Source: Gordonia pseudamarae
GTDB taxonomy: Bacteria; Actinomycetota; Actinomycetes; Mycobacteriales; Mycobacteriaceae
NCBI RefSeq assembly: GCF_025273675.1
Contig: NZ_CP045809.1
Location: 1,922,001-1,986,000, forward strand
Reading direction: 5' to 3'
DNA length: 64,000 bases
The notes under the pieces are model-generated. The model was not told the DNA's origin. It saw only the letters and a program-made list of their open reading frames with translations, and did no database searches. Positions 34,560 through 43,039 of this stretch are shown piece by piece. How positions within the stretch are numbered: position 1 is the first letter of the stretch; every line of letters starts with the position of its first letter. A program made the translations under genes and the position numbers.

Positions 34560-34950
34560 CTCGCGGCGAGACACCGGCGCGTTGCACGCGCTCTGGGCTG
34601 TCTCCACCCGTGAAGGGCTCTTGCAGCACTTCGGGATCGGAGCGTCGTGGGAATCCTATGTCATCGATGAGATCGTCAGGAGGTCGCCAGACGCGCGGCA
34701 CTACTTCTGGCGGATAAGCAACGGTGCCGAACCGGACGTCGTCGTCGAGGAACCTTCCGGCCGCCGCGTCGGATTCGAGATCAAACGTACCGATGCTCCA
34801 TGTCTCACACCGTCGGTACGGGCGGCGCTCGACGACCCCAACTTCGACCCGAACGGATCAACATCATCTACCCGGGAGCCAAACGCTACCCCTAAGTGAC
34901 AGGGTGGCCGCCGTACCGTTGGGTGACTTGCTCCGCGCGACGACGATCAC
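34560..34950 (+). pseudogene. C-terminal remnant of DUF4143-type ATPase, frameshifted
   Basis: The segment LHALWAVSTREGLLQHFGIG, then ASWESYVIDEIVRRSPDARH and YFWRISNGAEPDVVVEE, then FEIKRTDAPCLTPSVRAAL is the nuclease-like C-terminal domain of AAA/DUF4143 ATPases. After about 34850 the match moves to another frame (INIIYPGAKRYP) and then to a third (LSDRVAAVPLGDLL). The N-terminal ATPase is absent. This is a decayed fragment. Confidence 0.7.
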
Positions 34951-35081
34951 CGCCCCGGCGGGCCGCGGGTAGGCCTTTGAGCGGCACTGAGGCGCAGGGC
35001 CGCTTCGAGATCGCGCTCCAGGTGGGTGTCGGCAAGGCCGAACATGTCCAGCAGCTTTGGGTCGCGGAAGGCGCCGGGCTG

Positions 35082-35219
35082 TCAATTGTCGCCCCAGTGC
35101 CATATGGATGTTCCGGTAGTGCCGCCCTCGTGGTCGACGGCGATGTGGAAGTCGTTGGCGCTCTCGAACGTTGCCATCTGCTCCCGCGTGAAGCGCGCGG
35201 CCGAGGACTCGCTGCTCAC
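35082..35219 (-). pseudogene. Short DUF2255-like gene ending at an in-frame stop
   Basis: A GTG at 35217-35219 overlaps the acetyltransferase stop by 4 bp and opens a 45-residue frame. The text FTREQMATFESANDFHIAVD with GTTGTSIWHWG resembles the N-terminus of DUF2255 proteins. A TGA at 35082-35084 ends it. The same frame then continues with coding-like sequence DPKLLDMFGLADTHLERDLE. Normal family length is over 100 residues, so it is probably truncated. Assignment is weak. Confidence 0.45.
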
Positions 35220-35806
35220 CGTGCCGCCTCCTGGGGTGTCTCTGTCAGGTTTCGGATCGGGCGGGCTGGGTTTCCCGCGACGATCGTGCGGGCCTTGACG
35301 TCGCGTGTCACGATGGAGCCTGCGCCGATGACAGCGCCGTCGCCAACCGTGACGCCGGGGACGATGATCGCTCCGGCGCCCACCCAGACGTTCTCGCCGA
35401 GCACGACGGGCTTTGGGTGCATCGCCTGGCGGGTGTCCGGATCGAGGTCGTGGTTGAGGGTCGCGATGACGACGTTGTGTCCGATGAGGCAGCCGCTGCC
35501 GATCCAGATCCCGCCCTGATCCTGGAAGCGGCACCCGGAGTTGATGAAGACGTTCTCGCCGAGGTGGATGTTGCGACCGAAGTCGGAGGTGAATGGCGGG
35601 AAGAGCCGGAAGCTTTCCGGGACGGGCTCGCCGATCAACTCTGAGAACAGTTCCCCGATCCGGGCGACGTCGGAGGACTCCCGGTTGAGGAGGGAGCAGA
35701 TCTCCCGGGCCCGGGAGGAGATCTCGTTCATCCGTACGCCCTCGGGGGTGCCGGGGTGCAGGAGCCGGCCTGTATTCAGCAGGTCCATCAGTGTTTCGGT
35801 GGTCAT
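35216..35806 (-). CDS. Hexapeptide-repeat sugar O-acetyltransferase (maltose/galactoside type)
   Basis: This 196-residue LacA/Maa-like acetyltransferase has a helical N-terminus, then left-handed beta-helix repeats: NIHLGENVFINSGCRFQDQG, IWIGSGCLIGHNVVIATLNH (the catalytic His is in TLNH) and NVWVGAGAIIVPGVTVGDGA. It transfers acetyl from acetyl-CoA to a sugar or similar hydroxyl. Start and stop both overlap neighbours by 4 bp, so it is tightly coupled with the alcohol dehydrogenase. Confidence 0.9.
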   Translation of the reverse strand: MTTETLMDLLNTGRLLHPGTPEGVRMNEISSRAREICSLLNRESSDVARIGELFSELIGEPVPESFRLFPPFTSDFGRNIHLGENVFINSGCRFQDQGGIWIGSGCLIGHNVVIATLNHDLDPDTRQAMHPKPVVLGENVWVGAGAIIVPGVTVGDGAVIGAGSIVTRDVKARTIVAGNPARPIRNLTETPQEAAR

Positions 35807-36825
35807 GGCCTGAGCAGCACCTTGATCGCCTCGCGGTCGCTCATCAGTCGGTAGGCCTCGGGGGCCTCGGAGAGCGGCAGATCCCGGTCGAAGACCAGCC
35901 CGGGGTTGATCTCGCGGCGCAGGATGCGATCGACGAGGTCAGGCAGGTAGCGGCGCACGGGGGCGGGGCCGCCGTGCAGGTGGACGAGGGAGAAGAACAG
36001 TTGATCGCCGGGCAGGTTGACGCCGTGGGACACCCCGACGTAGCCGATGGATCCGCCCGGGCGAGCCGACCCGATGGCCTGCATCATCGACTGCTGCGTG
36101 CCGACGGCTTCGATGACGCCGTGGGCGCCGAGTCCGCCGGTCATCTCCTTGATTTTCGCGACTGCGGCGTCGCCGCGCTCCTCGATCACGTCGGTGGCCC
36201 CGAAGGTGCGGGCCATCGCCTGGCGGCCTGCGTGCCGGGAGGAAATGATGATGCGTTCCGAACCGAGTTGCTTGGCCGCGAGGACGCCCAGCAGCCCCAC
36301 CGCACCGTCGCCCACGACGGCGATGGTCTTGCCGGGGCCCGCACCGGCGGCGTCGGCGGCGAACCATCCGGTGCCCAGCACGTCGGAGGCGGCCAGCAGC
36401 GACGGGAGCAGGTCATCGTCGGGCTTGCCGGGAAGTTTGACGAGCGTGCCGTCGGCGTACGGGATGCGGGCGCGCTGCGCCTGCACACCGATCGAGCCGT
36501 GCACGAACTGCGCATGCACGCAGCGTGATTGGTATCCGGCCCGGCAGATGTCGCATGTGCCGCAGGAGATCACGAAGGAGCCGACGACGTAGTCTCCGGG
36601 CGCCACCGTGGTCACGTCGGCGCCCACCTCGATGATCTGGGCGACGTACTCGTGGCCCATCGGTAGGTCATCGGCAGCCTCTTGGCCGCGATAGGGCCAC
36701 AGGTCCGAGCCGCAGACGCACGCGGCGACGATCCTGACCACAGCGTCCGTCGGCCGCTCGATCGTTGGTTCCGGACGTTCTTCGACGACGGGGTTTCCCG
36801 CGCCTCGCATCATGACTCCTTGCAT
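35803..36825 (-). CDS. Zinc-dependent alcohol dehydrogenase (MDR family)
   Basis: This 340-residue medium-chain dehydrogenase has CGSDLWPYRG (catalytic Zn Cys), MGHEYVAQI (GHE), the structural-zinc set CGTCDICRAGYQSRC, and the Rossmann motif AVVGDGAVGLLG. It oxidises an alcohol with NAD(P). Substrate unknown. It is first of an operon with the acetyltransferase and DUF2255 fragment, and is divergent from a LysR gene that probably regulates it. Confidence 0.9.
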   Translation of the reverse strand: MQGVMMRGAGNPVVEERPEPTIERPTDAVVRIVAACVCGSDLWPYRGQEAADDLPMGHEYVAQIIEVGADVTTVAPGDYVVGSFVISCGTCDICRAGYQSRCVHAQFVHGSIGVQAQRARIPYADGTLVKLPGKPDDDLLPSLLAASDVLGTGWFAADAAGAGPGKTIAVVGDGAVGLLGVLAAKQLGSERIIISSRHAGRQAMARTFGATDVIEERGDAAVAKIKEMTGGLGAHGVIEAVGTQQSMMQAIGSARPGGSIGYVGVSHGVNLPGDQLFFSLVHLHGGPAPVRRYLPDLVDRILRREINPGLVFDRDLPLSEAPEAYRLMSDREAIKVLLRP

Positions 36826-36858
36826 GACGTTCCTTTCCTTGGTGTTCGCAGTGGGGTG

Positions 36859-36969
36859 CTATGTGAAATCGATGGTCGGCGGATCGCTGGCACCGGCATC
36901 AGATCCGCAGCCCGCGAGCGTGAGGGTTCCGGTGGTGATGACCATGATGATGCTGGTGCGTCGTGTCAT
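36859..36969 (-). CDS. Very short lipoprotein-like ORF (36 residues)
   Basis: The frame starts MTRRTSIIMVITTGTLTLAG, followed by Cys, Gly and a short polar tail ending PPTIDFT. It has a complete lipoprotein signal (charged n-region, hydrophobic core, lipobox LAGC) but almost no mature part. It lies 33 bp before the alcohol dehydrogenase. It may be a lipopeptide, a leader, or the stub of a once longer lipoprotein. Confidence 0.5.
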   Translation of the reverse strand: MTRRTSIIMVITTGTLTLAGCGSDAGASDPPTIDFT

Positions 36970-37024
36970 GTGCGTACCCCATCCGAGTTCCTCTGTGGTT
37001 TCAGGCTAGGAGTGCGCATCATTG

Positions 37025-37042
37025 ATAACAAATGCCTATTAT
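37025..37042. promoter_or_regulatory. A/T-rich imperfect palindrome, likely LysR site
   Basis: ATAACAAATGCCTATTAT lies in the divergent LysR / alcohol dehydrogenase region, and ATTGAT occurs on both sides of it. The outer arms ATAA and TTAT match. A/T content here is unusual for the genome. LysR binding is inferred from position. Confidence 0.45.
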
Positions 37043-37091
37043 TGATGCCCAGATATGCATTTCACGCATGGAATGAGAGGGAGGTGACGAC

Positions 37092-37991
37092 GTGACTGCG
37101 GACAAGGAGCGCGGAGTGCTCGATCTGAGGCTGCTGGAGTCGTTTGTGGCCATCGTCGACGAGGGCACCATCAGCGCAGCGGCCGAGTCACTGCACGTCA
37201 GCCAGCCCGCGCTGTCACGTCGGCTTCGGGTGCTCGAGGCACAGGTGGGTCAGCAGCTCGTGCATCGATCCAACAAGACGGCCACTCTCACCGATGCGGG
37301 CGCGCGGCTGCGCGACAAAGCCCGCACTCTGCTGAATCTGGCCGCGGAAACCATGCGGGAGGTTTCGGCCGAGGGCGACGACATTTCGGGGGAGATCCGC
37401 ATTGGGGCGGCGGAGAGTGCTGCGTTCCGCGTCATCGCCAGCGTGGCCAAGCAACTGCAGGACCGCCACCCTGCTGTACGCTGCTCGGTCCACTCCGGTG
37501 GCGGTCGAGCCGTTGAGGACGGGCTCAGCAGTGGGGAGTTCTCGTTCGGACTCTTCATCGAGCCGTGGGATATCTCCCGCTTCGAGACGACTCAGATGCC
37601 GCACCCGGACCGTTGGGGAATCCTCGTCCGCCGAGACTCACCGCTGGCCGACTCCGACAGCTTTGCGCTGGAGGCGTTGGCGGGTCTCGACGTCGTCGCA
37701 CCGGAGCGCGTGGTGACGCCTACAGGCGTCTCCAGCTGGCTCGGCTCGGCGCCAACGATGAATCTGAAGGGGACATACAACCTGCTCTACAACGCCAAAC
37801 TCATGGTCGAGGAGGGTGTCGGGGTGGCCATAGGCATCGACGGCATCGTGGGCCGCGCACCGGGTGACACAGTCACGTTCGTCCCGTTCGAGCCGAGCGT
37901 GACATCGCGCCTCCATCTGGCCTGGCTACCTGGACGGCGCCTGACCCCTGCCGAGCAGAGGTTCCTGGAACTCATACGTAGCCGACGTTGA
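37092..37991 (+). CDS. LysR-family transcriptional regulator
   Basis: This 299-residue protein has the N-terminal winged helix LESFVAIVDEGTISAAAESL, then HVSQPALSRRLRVLEAQVGQ, and the linker helix up to about residue 95. A periplasmic-binding-protein-like effector domain follows (GEIRIGAAESAAFRVIASV and later MVEEGVGVAIGIDGIVGRA). GTG start with GGGAGG upstream. It is divergent from the alcohol dehydrogenase operon. Effector unknown. Confidence 0.92.
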   Translation: MTADKERGVLDLRLLESFVAIVDEGTISAAAESLHVSQPALSRRLRVLEAQVGQQLVHRSNKTATLTDAGARLRDKARTLLNLAAETMREVSAEGDDISGEIRIGAAESAAFRVIASVAKQLQDRHPAVRCSVHSGGGRAVEDGLSSGEFSFGLFIEPWDISRFETTQMPHPDRWGILVRRDSPLADSDSFALEALAGLDVVAPERVVTPTGVSSWLGSAPTMNLKGTYNLLYNAKLMVEEGVGVAIGIDGIVGRAPGDTVTFVPFEPSVTSRLHLAWLPGRRLTPAEQRFLELIRSRR

Positions 37992-38109
37992 CGAGAGGTG
38001 GTGCTCTCCCGTTGCACCGCCGCCTCGACTCCCGAACCGCGGGGATGGGAGTTGGTGACCGAGGAGTTCTGCTCCGGCGCGGTCGGCCAGTGCGTTCTTC
38101 TTGCCGTGG

Positions 38110-38250
38110 TCAGTCGATCTCGCAACCCACGGGGTGATGCCGGTGGGTACATCCGGCAACGTACCCGGCCGGGGTCTTGTGGCCCGGTGCTGAGTGGCGC
38201 TGCCGATGGGTGTGGCCGATCGCGATGGATACCGAGAATGGAGCCCTGCT
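38110..38250 (-). pseudogene. Probable IS3-family transposase C-terminal scrap
   Basis: A minus-strand frame ends with RQRHSAPGHKTPAGYVAGCT and HHPVGCEID. This resembles the C-terminus of IS3-family OrfB integrases (RHSALGYxTPAEY). Nothing recognisable precedes it. The rest of the 37992-38315 gap holds no gene I can support. Confidence 0.4.
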
Positions 38251-38315
38251 GATCCACTCGATGTGAGTTTCCGCCCGACGTGCACATCGTCGTTGCGGGG
38301 ACGCCGAGAACGGCA

Positions 38316-38347
38316 CCGCCCCACCTACATGCGCGCAGGTGGGGCGG
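38316..38347 (-). terminator. Hairpin after tRNA-His
   Basis: Eleven-base perfect arms CCGCCCCACCT and AGGTGGGGCGG with a 10-base loop lie 12 bp past the tRNA 3' end on the minus strand. Confidence 0.65.
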
Positions 38348-38359
38348 AGTCTTATTCGG

Positions 38360-38433
38360 GGTGAGTGACGGGACTCGAACCCGCGACAGCCAGGATCACA
38401 ACCTGGTGCTCTACCAACTGAACTACACTCACC
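38360..38433 (-). tRNA. tRNA-His (GUG)
   Basis: The minus strand folds into a cloverleaf with acceptor GTGAGTG / CACTCAC, D-loop GTTCAGTTGGTAGAGC, anticodon loop TTGTGAT (anticodon GTG) and T-arm GCGGG-TTCGAGT-CCCGT. The extra 5' G (38433) opposite C73 (38360), diagnostic for tRNA-His, is included. CCA is not encoded. Confidence 0.97.
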
Positions 38434-38505
38434 ATCGGCGTCGGAAACCAGGGCTTGCGCGCCGGGTTCCAGAGCCAGGAACATACTCTAGCGGGTGAGG
38501 CGGGC

Positions 38506-38533
38506 AAAACGCCAATCGATTGTCGAGTGGCGT
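38506..38533 (-). terminator. Weak intrinsic terminator after orn
   Basis: Read on the minus strand: ACGCCA, 13-base loop, TGGCGT, then TTTT. It starts 3 bp after the orn stop. The -35 of a possible tRNA-His promoter (TTGCCC at 38502-38507, with TATGTT at 38480-38485) overlaps it. Confidence 0.45.
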
Positions 38534-38535
38534 AT

Positions 38536-39132
38536 TTACGCAGGTCCGAGCGTTTTCACGATCGCGGCGAGGTCGTCGGACTCGGGTCCGGGCTGCGGGA
38601 CGAAGGCGGCGGCACGGTAGTAGCGCAGTTCGTGGATCGACTCGCGGATGTCGGCGAGCGCCCGGTGGGCCAGACCCTTCTCCGGCTGGCCGAAGTAGAT
38701 CCGCGGGTACCAGCGTCGGCACAGTTCCTTGATGGAGCTGACATCCACCATGCGGTAGTGCAGGTGAGAGTTGAGTTCGGGCATGTCGCGGGCGATGAAG
38801 CCGCGGTCGGTGGCGATCGAGTTGCCGGCCAACGGCACCGCGCCTGTGGTGGTGTATTTGCGCAGGTAGCGGAGCACTTCCTCCTGGGCCTGCTCGATCG
38901 TGACGGTCGAGGCGCGCACCTCCTCGGTCAACCCGGAGGCGGCGTGCATCTTGGTGACGACATCGGGCATCTCGGCCAGATCCTCATCCGAGGCGTGGAT
39001 GACGATGTCCACCCCATCTCCGAGCACATTGAGGTCACCGTCGGTGACGAGCGCCGCGATCTCGATCAATTTGTCCGATTCGAGCCGCAGTCCGGTCATC
39101 TCACAGTCGATCCATACAAGTTTGTCCTGCAC
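38536..39132 (-). CDS. orn: Oligoribonuclease
   Basis: This 198-residue DEDDh 3'-5' exonuclease degrades 2-5-nt RNA and linear dinucleotides such as pGpG. Exo I is WIDCEMTGL (D, E), exo II is [11 protein letters not shown] (D) and exo III is [11 protein letters not shown] (H, D). Length is normal. The GTG start at 39130-39132 lies 7 bases after a -10 hexamer, so the message is probably leaderless. It is next to tRNA-His. Confidence 0.96.
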   Translation of the reverse strand: MQDKLVWIDCEMTGLRLESDKLIEIAALVTDGDLNVLGDGVDIVIHASDEDLAEMPDVVTKMHAASGLTEEVRASTVTIEQAQEEVLRYLRKYTTTGAVPLAGNSIATDRGFIARDMPELNSHLHYRMVDVSSIKELCRRWYPRIYFGQPEKGLAHRALADIRESIHELRYYRAAAFVPQPGPESDDLAAIVKTLGPA

Positions 39133-39138
39133 ATCTCG

Positions 39139-39169
39139 ACCTTAGCCGTGCCGATCCGGGCCCGGTCAA
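39139..39169 (-). promoter_or_regulatory. orn promoter, leaderless
   Basis: On the minus strand, -35 TTGACC (39164-39169) and -10 TAAGGT (39139-39144) are spaced by 19 bp. The -10 ends six bases before the GTG, which puts the transcript start at the start codon. Confidence 0.5.
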
Positions 39170-39293
39170 AACCCGGGGCAACACCTCTCGTCGCACGGTC
39201 CGCGACTAGGGGTGTGGTTCGGCTTACCATCGTGAGGTCCGTGCACACCGCATCCGCCCGTGCACTCGCATCCGCAGACGAGAGGACCCACTG

Positions 39294-40952
39294 GTGACCG
39301 AACCCCACGAGGCCCCACCGATCCCGGCAGCGCCCGTGCCCGACGCCGATCCCGGCAGCGCGCCCGCCGCCGTTCAGGATGTCGCCCCCGCGCCCGCCGC
39401 GGGCGGTCCGGCGCAGCAGATCGCCGCCGGGTACGCGTTCTCGGGTGCGGCGCTGGAACTGGGGGCGGTGATGGTCGACGGCGCCGTCGATCCGACTGCC
39501 ACGGTGCGGATACCGCTGGCGATGATGAACCGGCACGGCATCATCGCCGGGGCCACCGGCACGGGCAAGACCAAAACGTTGCAGGCTATCGCCGAGCAGC
39601 TCAGTGCCAACGGTGTGCCCGTGGTGATGGCCGACATCAAGGGCGACCTGTCGGGGCTGTCGCGGCCGGGGGAGTCCAACGACCGCATCGTGACGCGCGC
39701 GCAGCAGACCGGGGACGGCTGGGCACCGCAGCAGAATCCGGTGGAGTTCGTCTCGCTCGGCGGCGAGGGCATCGGTGTGCCCATCCGCGCCACCATCACC
39801 TCGTTCGGCCCGATTCTGCTCAGCAAGGTTCTCGGGCTGAACGCCACCCAGGAGTCGACGCTCGGCCTGATCTTCCACTGGGCCGACAAGCAGGGTCTGC
39901 CGCTGCTGGACCTCAAGGACCTGCGGTCGGTGATCGCCTATCTGACCAGCGACGAGGGCAAGCCCGAACTGAAGGCGATCGGCGGGGTGTCGACGCAGAC
40001 CGCCGGGGTGATCCTGCGCTCGCTCACCAATCTCGAACACGACGGCGGCGACACCTTCTTCGGCGAACCGGAGATCGAGCCGGCCGACCTGATCCGGCTC
40101 GCCGCCGACGGTCGCGGCATCGTCACCCTCTTCGAGCTCGGCGATCAGGCGGCGCGACCCGCGTTGTTCTCGACATTCCTGATGTGGATCCTGGCGGACC
40201 TGTTCGAGTTCCTGCCCGAGGTCGGCGACATCGACAAACCCAAGCTTGTGTTCATCTTCGACGAGTCGCATCTGCTGTTCAGCGGGGCGTCGAAGGCATT
40301 CGTGGAGCAGGTGGTGCAGACGGTCAAGTTGATCCGGTCCAAGGGGGTGGGTGTGTTCTTCTGCTCGCAGCTGCCCACCGACATCCCCGACGCGGTTCGT
40401 TCGCAGCTCGGCGCCCGTATCCAGCACGCGCTGCGGGCTTTCACCCCCGACGACCAGAAGGCTCTCAAGACCACCGTCAAGACGTACCCGGTGTCCGATG
40501 TGTACAAGATCGACGAGGCGCTCACCTCGCTCGGGACCGGTGAGGCGATTGTGACGGTGCTCTCGGAGAAGGGCGCGCCGACCCCGGTGGCGTGGACGAT
40601 GATCCGTGCGCCGCGCTCATCGATGGATGCGGTCGGCGACGACGGTATCAAGGCCGCCGCGACCGCCAGCCCGCTGTACGCCAAGTACGGACAGGCCATC
40701 GATCGCGACTCGGCCTATGAGCGGCTCGCGGCGAAAGCGGCCCCGCCGGAGGAACCCGCGCAGCCGCGCGCCAAGACTCCGGCGCCGACCCCGGCGAAGA
40801 AGTCCTCCCGCAAGGAGCCGGAGGAGAAGAACATGGTCACCGAGGTGCTGACGAGCAAACCGGTGCAGAGTTTCCTGCGGTCGGCGGCATCGGCGGCGGG
40901 CCGCGAGTTCAGCCGGGCGATCTTCGGGACCGGACGCAAGCGCCGACGCTGA
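39294..40952 (+). CDS. HerA-like helicase/ATPase, DUF853 family
   Basis: This 552-residue P-loop ATPase has Walker A GATGTGKTKTLQAIAEQL (about 83-100) and Walker B KLVFIFDESHLLF. The motor includes MADIKGDLSG and FFCSQLPTDIPD (sensor Gln). A Pro/Ala-rich N-terminus (first 45 residues) and a charged linker before the C-terminus are visible. HerA relatives pump DNA in repair or conjugation; the cellular role of DUF853 is not settled. GTG start with GAGAGGA upstream. Confidence 0.88.
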   Translation: MTEPHEAPPIPAAPVPDADPGSAPAAVQDVAPAPAAGGPAQQIAAGYAFSGAALELGAVMVDGAVDPTATVRIPLAMMNRHGIIAGATGTGKTKTLQAIAEQLSANGVPVVMADIKGDLSGLSRPGESNDRIVTRAQQTGDGWAPQQNPVEFVSLGGEGIGVPIRATITSFGPILLSKVLGLNATQESTLGLIFHWADKQGLPLLDLKDLRSVIAYLTSDEGKPELKAIGGVSTQTAGVILRSLTNLEHDGGDTFFGEPEIEPADLIRLAADGRGIVTLFELGDQAARPALFSTFLMWILADLFEFLPEVGDIDKPKLVFIFDESHLLFSGASKAFVEQVVQTVKLIRSKGVGVFFCSQLPTDIPDAVRSQLGARIQHALRAFTPDDQKALKTTVKTYPVSDVYKIDEALTSLGTGEAIVTVLSEKGAPTPVAWTMIRAPRSSMDAVGDDGIKAAATASPLYAKYGQAIDRDSAYERLAAKAAPPEEPAQPRAKTPAPTPAKKSSRKEPEEKNMVTEVLTSKPVQSFLRSAASAAGREFSRAIFGTGRKRRR

Positions 40953-40961
40953 CACTCGGGG

Positions 40962-40975
40962 TAGAACACGTTCCA
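40962..40975. promoter_or_regulatory. KstR-like operator 1
   Basis: TAGAACACGTTCCA fits TnnAACnnGTTnnA, the consensus for the cholesterol-catabolism repressor KstR. It overlaps the -35 (TTCCAC, 40971-40976) of the downstream gene. Direct repeat of the next site. Confidence 0.6.
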
Positions 40976-40983
40976 CTATTGGG

Positions 40984-40997
40984 TAGAACACGTTACA
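40984..40997. promoter_or_regulatory. KstR-like operator 2
   Basis: TAGAACACGTTACA also fits TnnAACnnGTTnnA. Its start is 22 bp, two helical turns, from that of site 1. It overlaps the -10 TACAAT (40994-40999). Confidence 0.6.
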
Positions 40998-41028
40998 ATT
41001 CTGGTCGTCGAGTCGGTCAGAAGGGTGC

Positions 41029-42114
41029 GTGCGGGACGTGACACTGAAAGTGATCCAGTGGGCCACCGGATCGGTCGGCCGGGAGGCGGTCGACTGTATC
41101 CTCGATCATCCCGATCTCGAATTGGTGGGGTGCTGGGTGCACTCGCCGGAGAAGGCGGGCAAGGACGTCGGCGAGGTGCTGGGGATCGCGCCGACCGGGG
41201 TGATCACCACCACCAGCGTCGACGAGATCTGCGCGATCGACGCCGACGCGGTGATGTACAGCCCTCTGGTGGCCAATCCCAAACATGTCAGTGCGCTGCT
41301 GCGTTCGGGCAAGAACGTCGTCACGCCGGTCGGCTGGTTCTATCCCGACGCCGAACAGACCCGTCGGATGAACGAGGCCTGCGAGGCCGGCGGTGTCAGC
41401 CTGCACGGCACGGGCATGGATCCGGGTGCCATCACCGAGGTGTTCCCGCTGATCATGTCGGCGATGTCCAAGAACGTCACCTTCGTCCGTGGCGAGGAGA
41501 TCTCCGACATCCGCGGCTACGGATCGCCCGACGTGGTGCGCGACCTCATGATGTTCGGCGGCACCCCGCAGGAGGCTGTCGGCGGGCCGATGCTCGATCT
41601 GCTCGACAACGGATATCGCCAGTCGGTTACCATGATCACCGACGCCCTCGGGCTGCCCCGGGCGGCGGTGCGCATCGAGCGGCTGCTCGAGACCGCGGTG
41701 GCCACGGAGCCCATCGACTCGCCGATCGGAACCATCGCCCCGGGACATGTTGCCGGGCAACGGTTCTACTGGGACGCCTATGTGGGCGACCACAAGGTCG
41801 CCCGAGTGGGGGTCACCTGGCTGATGGGTGAGGAAAACCTCGATCCGCCGTGGGATTTCGGGCCCGACGGTGAGCGCTTCGACATCGAGGTGCGCGGCAC
41901 CCCGGACACGGTGTTCTCGGTGAGCAGCTGGCACCCCGACACCAACGACGAGGGCCTGGACCGCAACCTCGGGATCGTGGCGACCGCCGCGCACTGCGTC
42001 AACGCCATCCCGGTGGTCGTCGCGGCCGCACCCGGTCTGCGCACCTCGCGGGACCTGCCGATGATCACGGGCAAGGCGCACCCCACGCTCCTCGCCGCCG
42101 CGGGGCGCGGGTAG
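41029..42114 (+). CDS. DapB-like NAD(P)-dependent dehydrogenase (diaminopentanoate dehydrogenase-like)
   Basis: This 361-residue protein has an N-terminal Rossmann motif VIQWATGSVGREAVDCIL and a dihydrodipicolinate-reductase-like N domain with GKNVVTPVGWFYPD and HGTGMDPGAITEVFPLIMSA. Actinobacteria, including M. tuberculosis, carry several such paralogues of unknown function. Twin KstR-like sites at its promoter link it to sterol or lipid catabolism by inference only. GTG at 41029 after AAGGG; another GTG nine bases later is possible. Confidence 0.75.
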   Translation: MRDVTLKVIQWATGSVGREAVDCILDHPDLELVGCWVHSPEKAGKDVGEVLGIAPTGVITTTSVDEICAIDADAVMYSPLVANPKHVSALLRSGKNVVTPVGWFYPDAEQTRRMNEACEAGGVSLHGTGMDPGAITEVFPLIMSAMSKNVTFVRGEEISDIRGYGSPDVVRDLMMFGGTPQEAVGGPMLDLLDNGYRQSVTMITDALGLPRAAVRIERLLETAVATEPIDSPIGTIAPGHVAGQRFYWDAYVGDHKVARVGVTWLMGEENLDPPWDFGPDGERFDIEVRGTPDTVFSVSSWHPDTNDEGLDRNLGIVATAAHCVNAIPVVVAAAPGLRTSRDLPMITGKAHPTLLAAAGRG

Positions 42115-42216
42115 CGCGGGGCGTACGGCAGCCGCGCAACGATCTGCCCGGCACCGATCGGTCCGGGCACCGATCGGCCCGACGGGTCCGGGTGCGCACC
42201 CGTTTACGATGGCCCC

Positions 42217-43020
42217 ATGGCCATCCCCGCACCATCGCCGTCCGCACGCGCCGTCGTCACCGGCGCATCATCCGGTATCGGCAAGGAACTCGCCCGCGCC
42301 CTCGCCGCGCGCGGACACTCCCTGATCATCGTCGCCCGCCGCGGCGAACTGCTCGAAGAGCTTGCCGCCGAACTGCGTTCGGATACCATCGTCGTGGAGA
42401 TCAGGGCGGTCGATCTCGCGGTGCCCGAGGCCGTCGAGGTGCTCGCGGCAGAACTGGCCGGCCGGGAGATCTCGATCCTGTGCAACAACGCGGGCATCGC
42501 CACCTTCGGCCCGGTCAGCGAACTCGACGCCGACTACGAACGCGCCCAGGTCCGGCTGAACGTGACCGCGGTCCACGATCTGACGCTGGCGGTCCTGCCG
42601 CAGATGGTTGAGCGCGGTTCCGGCGGCATCCTGATGGTCGGGTCGGCCGCAGGCAATATGCCGATCCCCAACAACGCCACCTATGCCGCCTCCAAGGCGT
42701 TCGTCAACACCTTCAGCGAGTCGCTGCGCGGGGAGGTGTCGGGTCAGGGCGTACACGTCACCCTGCTGGCTCCGGGTCCGGTGCGCACGCACACACCGGA
42801 CCCCGAAGAGCAGTCGATCGTCGACAAGATGGTCCCGGACTTCCTGTGGCACAACTCGGCGGCGGTTGCCCGGATGAGCCTGAATGCGCTCGAACGCAAC
42901 AAGATGCGGGTGGTGCCCGGCATCCTGTCCAAGGGCATGTCGGTGGCCGGCGGGTACAGCCCCCGTGCCCTGATCACACCGATCGTCGGCGGCTTCTACC
43001 GCACACTCGGCGACGGATAG
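42217..43020 (+). CDS. SDR-family oxidoreductase
   Basis: This 267-residue classical SDR has VTGASSGIGKELARAL, NNAGIATFGPVSEL, the Ser in MVGSAAGNMP and YAASK as YxxxK. The R-R pair after strand 2 (VARRGELL) favours NADP. Resembles mycobacterial SDRs annotated as acyl-lipid or ketoreductases, without a known substrate. TACGAT at 42205-42210 ends six bases before the ATG, so a leaderless transcript is likely. Confidence 0.88.
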   Translation: MAIPAPSPSARAVVTGASSGIGKELARALAARGHSLIIVARRGELLEELAAELRSDTIVVEIRAVDLAVPEAVEVLAAELAGREISILCNNAGIATFGPVSELDADYERAQVRLNVTAVHDLTLAVLPQMVERGSGGILMVGSAAGNMPIPNNATYAASKAFVNTFSESLRGEVSGQGVHVTLLAPGPVRTHTPDPEEQSIVDKMVPDFLWHNSAAVARMSLNALERNKMRVVPGILSKGMSVAGGYSPRALITPIVGGFYRTLGDG

Positions 43021-43039
43021 ACCGTCCCGCGCCGGGTGG

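Noticed and set aside
36812..37009. Plus-strand ORF of 65 codons in the LysR / alcohol dehydrogenase gap
   Set aside because: It overlaps the opposite-strand lipoprotein frame and the divergent promoter, and shows no recognisable feature.
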